64,000 nucleotides of DNA, from the NCBI GenBank assembly GCA_963792785.1, contig CAWBXO010000002.1, positions 124,001 through 188,000 of the forward strand. The letters are read 5' to 3'. The translations under genes were made by a program, and so were the position numbers. This DNA comes from CAWIMX01 sp963792785 (GTDB lineage: Bacteria; Acidobacteriota; Vicinamibacteria; Vicinamibacterales; CAVVIG01). Every line of letters begins with the position of its first letter. The stretch's first letter is position 1. Shown piece by piece: positions 59,706 to 64,000 of this stretch. The notes under the pieces were generated by a model. The model was not told the DNA's origin and made no database searches. It saw only the letters and a program-made list of their open reading frames with translations.

Positions 59706-62359
59706 GCGCGAGGAGCACGAGCATGCCGCCGACCAGCGCGTAGGCGGTCCAGTTTCGTCCCGGATCGAGCGGCGGCGCACCCTGCCAGGCGCCGTCGCCG
59801 GCCACGATGAAGGCCGCCCAGTAATACGGCGCGTCGAACGGACCGCCGCTTTCGAGGAAGTGCCGTTTGGTCTGGCGCAGCGCCGCGGCCACCGGCAGGC
59901 CCGAGCCGAGCGCCCGATAGAACTCGACCATGAACTCGCTCGTGGATTCGATCGTCCACGCTCCACAGGCTCGCGACCACGGCGTCGGCGCCCGCATAGA
60001 AGAACGCGCGCGACAAGCCGACGACCCCTTCGCCGCGGACGTTGTCGCCGAGCGCGGTGTCGCACGCCGAGAGCGTGACCAGCGCGCCGCGCAGCCGCAG
60101 ATCGTAGATCTCCCGCATCTGCAGGATGCCGTCGTCGAGCGGGGGATTCGCGGTGAGCACCAGCCCCGATTGTTCCGGCTGGCGCTCGTCGATGAGACCG
60201 TGCGTGGCGACGTGGAGGATCGAGACCGACGACAGGTCCGTTTCGTTGAGCGCGGCCTCCGTGGCGTTCCGGCCCTCGAGCACGCGCGCCGACCGGCCGT
60301 AGAGGCGGGCGATGTCGCGCAGCTCGACCCCCGCGAAGGGCAGCGCCTTCAACATCGAGATCGACTCCACGCTCACGTCGCGCGTCGTTGTCGGCGCCGG
60401 GGCCCGCGCGCCGACCTGGGGATTGCCAATCGCGAGCACGCTCGACGCCGGCCGCTCGGTGGCGTTGCGTCCCGCGAGGACGGCGAAGCTCGACGCCGAC
60501 GGCGCGTACTGGACGGCGAACCGCTCGACGAGACGGCGGCCTGACGAGTCGCGGAGGCTCTCGAACGGCAGGTCGTGGAGAATCCCGTCGGGGACGATCA
60601 CGAGCGTCTCGACCTCAGGGGGCAGGGACAGGTCCGGCAGCAGCAGACCGAACAACGTCGCCGCGCGGCCGGGCTCGTCATTTATCTCGGGCACGCCGGG
60701 CCGGCTGACGCTCTGCAGGTAGCGCCGTGTCGCCTGCTCGATTTCGGCCTGCGGAGGAAGGCGGACGACGCGCAGACCGTTCGCGTCGAGCAGCCAGCAG
60801 GCCGAACGCGTCGGGCCCAGAAAGAACATGGCCAGCGCCTGGTTGGGCCGGAGCACGTCGGCGCGCAGTTCTTCGGCCTGCCAGATGCGAGGGTACCGCG
60901 TGGCGAAGATCTCGGGGCGGTCGGTGGCGAGCCGCAACCGCAGCTGAGTCAGGCGCTCTTCGTCGGCTCGAATCGCGGCCTCCAGCGCGCGACGCTCATT
61001 GGCCGGCCGCCCGGCACGCAGGGCCGCCTGCCCTTCGGAGATGTCGGCGAGGACGGAGGCTTCCAGCTCGACATACTCGGGCGGCAGGGCCCGTGCGATC
61101 TCGTCGCCGGCGGAGCGCAGCGTCTCGAGGAACGCCCGCGCGCGGCCGCGCTCAGCGACGAAGAATGCCTCGGCCACCTTCCCACGTTCGAGGAGGAATT
61201 CAATCGTGAGCGCGTACGGATCGGCCGAGGCCAGTTCGCGGCGCAGCCGGCCGGTGCGGAGCTGTTCGACAAGCACGCCGCCTTGCGCCTCCTCGAGAAT
61301 GTCGAGCGCCTCGTCGAAGAGCCGCTCGGCTTCTGCCGGATCGTCCTCTTCGCGCAGGACGGCGCGCTCGACGCGCACTTCCCACTGGAGCTCCTGCAGG
61401 TTCTGTTCGTCGGCGTCCTGCTCGGCCGTGCTCAGCGCGGCTTCCGCCCGCTCGCGATCGCCGTCGTGCAGCAGCACCTGCGCGAGGTTCTTGAGCGCCG
61501 CCGGCGTGATGCGGCGCGCGCCGGTCGGCCGCTCCGCGGCCATCGCACCCTCGAACCGCCGGCGCGCCTCGCTCCAGTCGCCGTCTTCGCGGAATGCGGT
61601 GCCCGAGTCGAGGAGCCAGGTGGCCTCCAGATCGTGAAGACCCGAGCGGCGCGCGGTGTCGAGCGCCTCGTCGTAGAGCGCCAGCGACCGCCTGGTGTCG
61701 TGCTCGAAGTCGAGCACCACGCCGGCCGTTTCGCCGAGCGCCATGCTGATGCTGCGATCGTCGCCCATCGCCTTCGCCGCCGCGAGCGCCTGGGCGAGAC
61801 TCGACTCGGCCTCGGCCGCGTTCTGGAACTCCGAAAACGCGACGCCGCGCTGGAAGTTGTAGCGGAACTCGGCCGCCGCCGTGGGCCGTGGATCGGCTTC
61901 GTGTTGCCGCTCGGCGAAGTCGAGCGCGCGATCCCATTGGCCGAGATCGCCTGACGCCGACGACAGCGCGCCGTAGGTGTCGGCCACGAGCGTCCGGCTG
62001 TCGGTCGCGGTCGCTCGATCCAGCGCCCGCTCGAAATGCGTGATGGCCGTGCGGGGAAAGCCGCGCGCCTGCCACACGGCGCCGCGCGCCAGCTCGACGC
62101 GCGCGAGCAGCGCCGGCTCGCCGGCGCCGGCAACCGCGCGTTCGACCGCGTCGGCCCGCGCCAGCGCCTCGGCGAATCGTCCATCCGCCAGAAGCGTGTT
62201 CACCTCGTCGAGCGAGGGAGGCGGCGATTGTGCGGCCAGCGGGGCGGCCAGGGACAGCCAGGCTGCGAGGAGACCGACGAGGGCGGCCCTCAGAGCGGGC
62301 CGGGCGCTACGGGCCCGGGACCGGCTGATCGGCCTCGCGCAGAATCTTCGTGATCTCAT
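59662..62359 (-). CDS. CHAT-domain TPR protein, secreted and membrane-anchored (frameshift)
   Basis: A ~900-residue protein. An N-terminal signal peptide (LAAPLAAQ) is followed by TPR repeats (about 50-400). A caspase-like CHAT domain (about 560-870) follows. The catalytic His is in ILHVATHGLIDE (about residue 718) and the Cys in LVTLSACDTALGD (about 763). Near 59950 one extra base shifts the frame: SLWSVDD is followed, after correction, by ESTSEFMVEFYRALG. The corrected frame ends with a membrane helix (WTAYALVGGMLVLLALIV) and RRRARSSPTRS. So the protease-like domain would face the periplasm, tethered at its C-terminus. It overlaps the gene at 62307 by 53 bases. Confidence 0.88.
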
Positions 62360-63293
62360 CCCATCGGTGCGGAACCAGCGAGGTCAGCGCACCCTCGAGC
62401 TCCTTGGTCCACTTGCCCTTCATGTTAGCGAGGTTCTTCCTGGCCCGCGCGATAAAGGCGTCCCGATACCCGGGCAAATCGAAGTTCTCCTCACGGACCC
62501 AGATCGTCCACTGCCGGATGGCGTGAAAGTAGTCCGTCGGATCGCTGTCGGGTTCGAGCTGGCCGGCCTCTTCCAGCCGGCGGCTCGCGTGAAGAATCTC
62601 GCGCGCGGGACCGTACGCGTCCTGCGTGGACGCGTCGGCCACTTCGAAGAGCTTGCCGCGCTCCGGCGGATCGAGCTTGAACTCGAGACAGTACGCGTTG
62701 GCCCGCACCTTCGTCGGGCCCTGCGTCCGTTTGGCCGCCTGCAGGATCTCGGATTGCAGTCCTTTGTCGGCGCCAGACTTGATCGGGCGGACCACGACCC
62801 CGTCGCCGGTCAGGCGGACGGGTTCGGTGCCGTTGTTGACGATCTGAATGTCGAACGCCTCGCCCGTGGAGGTGCCGAGGCTGATGAGGTACGCGTGCAC
62901 GCGCGTGGCGCGCGTCACGCCCTGACCGCCGCCGCCCCCGCCGCCAAACGGATCGAGCCAGAGCGTCCGGGGCGAGAACGCGCGGGTGGCGAACGCCAGC
63001 GGCGCACCTCCGGCCAGCGTCCGCCAGACGCGGGCGAAGAACCCGGGGGCGCCCGGGACCGGGTCCACGCGAGCCACCTGCGTGTTGGGCACCTGGATGT
63101 CCAGCACGTCGATGATCATGAGCTGGGTGCCGTTTTCCCGCGGCAACGGCCTGGCCTCGGGCGCCCACTGCGACGTCTGCCCGAAGTCGAGCGTCCCGGG
63201 CTGGCCGCCGTCCTGGGGGTGCACCGTCGTGCCGCACAGGACCAGCCAGACCGCCACGGCGAACCCGATCCATCTGGCGCGTGCCTGGTCCAT
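62307..63293 (-). CDS. Secreted hypothetical protein upstream of the CHAT-TPR gene
   Basis: A 328-residue exported protein with signal peptide (AVAVWLVLCGTTVHPQ). The middle part is beta-rich (MIIDVLDIQVPNTQVARVDP, GVTRATRVHAYLISLGTSTG, FDIQIVNNGTEPVRLTGDGV). The C-terminal 100 residues are helical (RQWTIWVREENFDLPGYRDA, ARKNLANMKGKWTKELEGAL). It contains a poly-Gly run after DPF. I do not recognise the family. It overlaps the CHAT-TPR gene, so the two are probably an operon, and it is a candidate substrate or partner of the CHAT protein. Confidence 0.7.
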   Translation of the reverse strand: MDQARARWIGFAVAVWLVLCGTTVHPQDGGQPGTLDFGQTSQWAPEARPLPRENGTQLMIIDVLDIQVPNTQVARVDPVPGAPGFFARVWRTLAGGAPLAFATRAFSPRTLWLDPFGGGGGGGQGVTRATRVHAYLISLGTSTGEAFDIQIVNNGTEPVRLTGDGVVVRPIKSGADKGLQSEILQAAKRTQGPTKVRANAYCLEFKLDPPERGKLFEVADASTQDAYGPAREILHASRRLEEAGQLEPDSDPTDYFHAIRQWTIWVREENFDLPGYRDAFIARARKNLANMKGKWTKELEGALTSLVPHRWDEITKILREADQPVPGP

Positions 63294-63442
63294 GCGTCCT
63301 GATCCCTGAAATTCGGCCCGTTCTAGAAGAACGGACACGGCCCGCAGGTTATCCCAGAACGCCCCGGGTGTCAGCCGACACCGTGTCCGTTCCCTTCCTT
63401 ATCACGCGGCGCGATCGCGCCGGCTTTGCGGGAGGAACCGTC

Positions 63443-64000
63443 ATGAAGAGCCGCCGTTCACCGTCGAGACTTCAGGGCCTGCTGGCCCGTGGTCTCGCCA
63501 TCGTCATCGCCGTCGGCTTCGGCTTCGGCTCGGCTCGGGCCTGGGCGCAGCCCCCCGTGCCCGTGCCCTCGAACGCCCGCCGGGTCAGCGGGATCACCCC
63601 GGAGATGAGGGAGATGCTCTTGAAGGCCCACCCTCTGATCAACGTGGGCTTCACCGACCGGGACATCCCCTGCAACCTGGCCGCAAGGGGCCTGGCTGGC
63701 GACCTCGTACTCGAGCGGGCCGACGGCGCCCCCGTTGCCGCGCTGTTGTCGGCGCTCGGCAGCTCGATCACGAACATCCTCAGTCTCGGTGAATCCGGCG
63801 TCGCGGACTTCCTGCAGAAGAAGATCCGGCAGGGCGCCCAGAACGCCGTCCAGGACTACATCAAGCAGAAGCTGGCCGGCCAGCGCCCCGTCGTCTACGA
63901 GGAAACGATCACGAAGGGCGACGTCACCATGCGCCTGGTCGTGATCTGGGACGTCGCGCAACAGACCTGGGACGTCTACGTTACTGGCGACTGCCACTGC
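63443..64000 (+). CDS. Secreted hypothetical protein, C-terminus beyond the window
   Basis: The first 186 codons of an exported protein, open to the window edge. GGAGG precedes the ATG by seven bases. The signal peptide is hydrophobic (GLAIVIAVGFGFGSARAWAQ). The mature part has GITPEMREMLLKAHPLINVG, FLQKKIRQGAQNAVQDYIKQ and VTMRLVVIWDVAQQTWDVYV. It diverges from the 62307 gene across a ~150-bp gap that would hold both promoters, so it may share the regulation of the sigma/CHAT locus. No family recognised. Confidence 0.65.
   Translation, partial: MKSRRSPSRLQGLLARGLAIVIAVGFGFGSARAWAQPPVPVPSNARRVSGITPEMREMLLKAHPLINVGFTDRDIPCNLAARGLAGDLVLERADGAPVAALLSALGSSITNILSLGESGVADFLQKKIRQGAQNAVQDYIKQKLAGQRPVVYEETITKGDVTMRLVVIWDVAQQTWDVYVTGDCHC

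Noticed and set aside
59940..59997. A separate small gene for the C-terminal part of the CHAT protein
   Set aside because: The sequence continues the CHAT domain after removing one base. No ribosome site precedes the internal start, so it is a frameshift and not a second gene.

Overview
The window is about two-thirds GC and carries only chromosomal genes: no rRNA, CRISPR array, complete insertion sequence or prophage. The gene set points to Acidobacteriota, probably the Vicinamibacteria. Pointers are eukaryote-like Ser/Thr kinases fused to PD40/TolB propellers, an ADOP-type ABC permease, a large Oar/TonB-like receptor, a winged-helix/TPR regulator, a cytochrome c-PQQ dehydrogenase pair, secreted tannase and esterase, and an ECF/CHAT locus. 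The assignment rests on gene families only; there is no phylogenetic marker beyond gltX and an EF-P homologue.

Layout. 1-5.7 kb: tail of an RND efflux permease, a TIG lipoprotein, and a wHTH-FHA regulator overlapping a Ser/Thr kinase. 5.7-9.1 kb: a gene graveyard. It holds a broken adenosylhomocysteinase, three nucleotidyltransferase/small-partner modules (two damaged), a PIN-domain scrap, a second and third piece of the RND permease, and a short copy of sequence from 17.3 kb. 9.2-14.9 kb: second kinase, collagen-like secreted protein, zinc-ribbon protein with HELQH, PilZ response regulator. 15-23.5 kb: membrane glycosyltransferase-like protein, M28 peptidase, APC permease, TonB-type receptor. 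23.6-30 kb: AhpD-like protein with an RdhA/QueG-like Fe-S protein, cytochrome c with PQQ dehydrogenase, DUF4412-like protein, YeeE/YedE pair. 30.4-37 kb: EF-P (YeiP-like), aminopropyltransferase-like membrane TPR protein, type IV pilin, AAA ATPase, Tat-exported protein. 37-43 kb: OpuB-like osmolyte ABC transporter, secreted PEBP and esterase, DoxX, and a repeat island. 43-50 kb: ECF42-like sigma factor between two DGPF proteins, BNR-propeller/MoaD pair, RodZ-like protein, tannase, ALG1-like glycosyltransferase. 50-58 kb: rhodanese, wHTH-TPR regulator, GIY-YIG protein, tRNA-Gln, KGG protein, gltX, ADOP permease, SRPBCC protein. 58-64 kb: sigma factor, zinc-finger anti-sigma, CHAT-TPR protease-like protein and two secreted proteins.

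Two features cut across the window. Several otherwise complete genes are broken by single-base shifts (about 480, 2994, 9395, 11133, 13730, 26175, 26698, 59950). This suggests indel errors in the assembly or widespread recent decay, and the sequence alone cannot decide. Many starts lie 6-9 bases behind a TANNNT-like box without a Shine-Dalgarno sequence, which suggests leaderless transcription.

The strongest candidates for undescribed biology are the ECF/anti-sigma/CHAT envelope module (58-64 kb), the 42.57-43.07 kb repeat island in which two divergent genes share an inverted ~40-bp 5' region, the translationally coupled BNR-propeller/MoaD pair, and the families of intergenic snap-back repeats.
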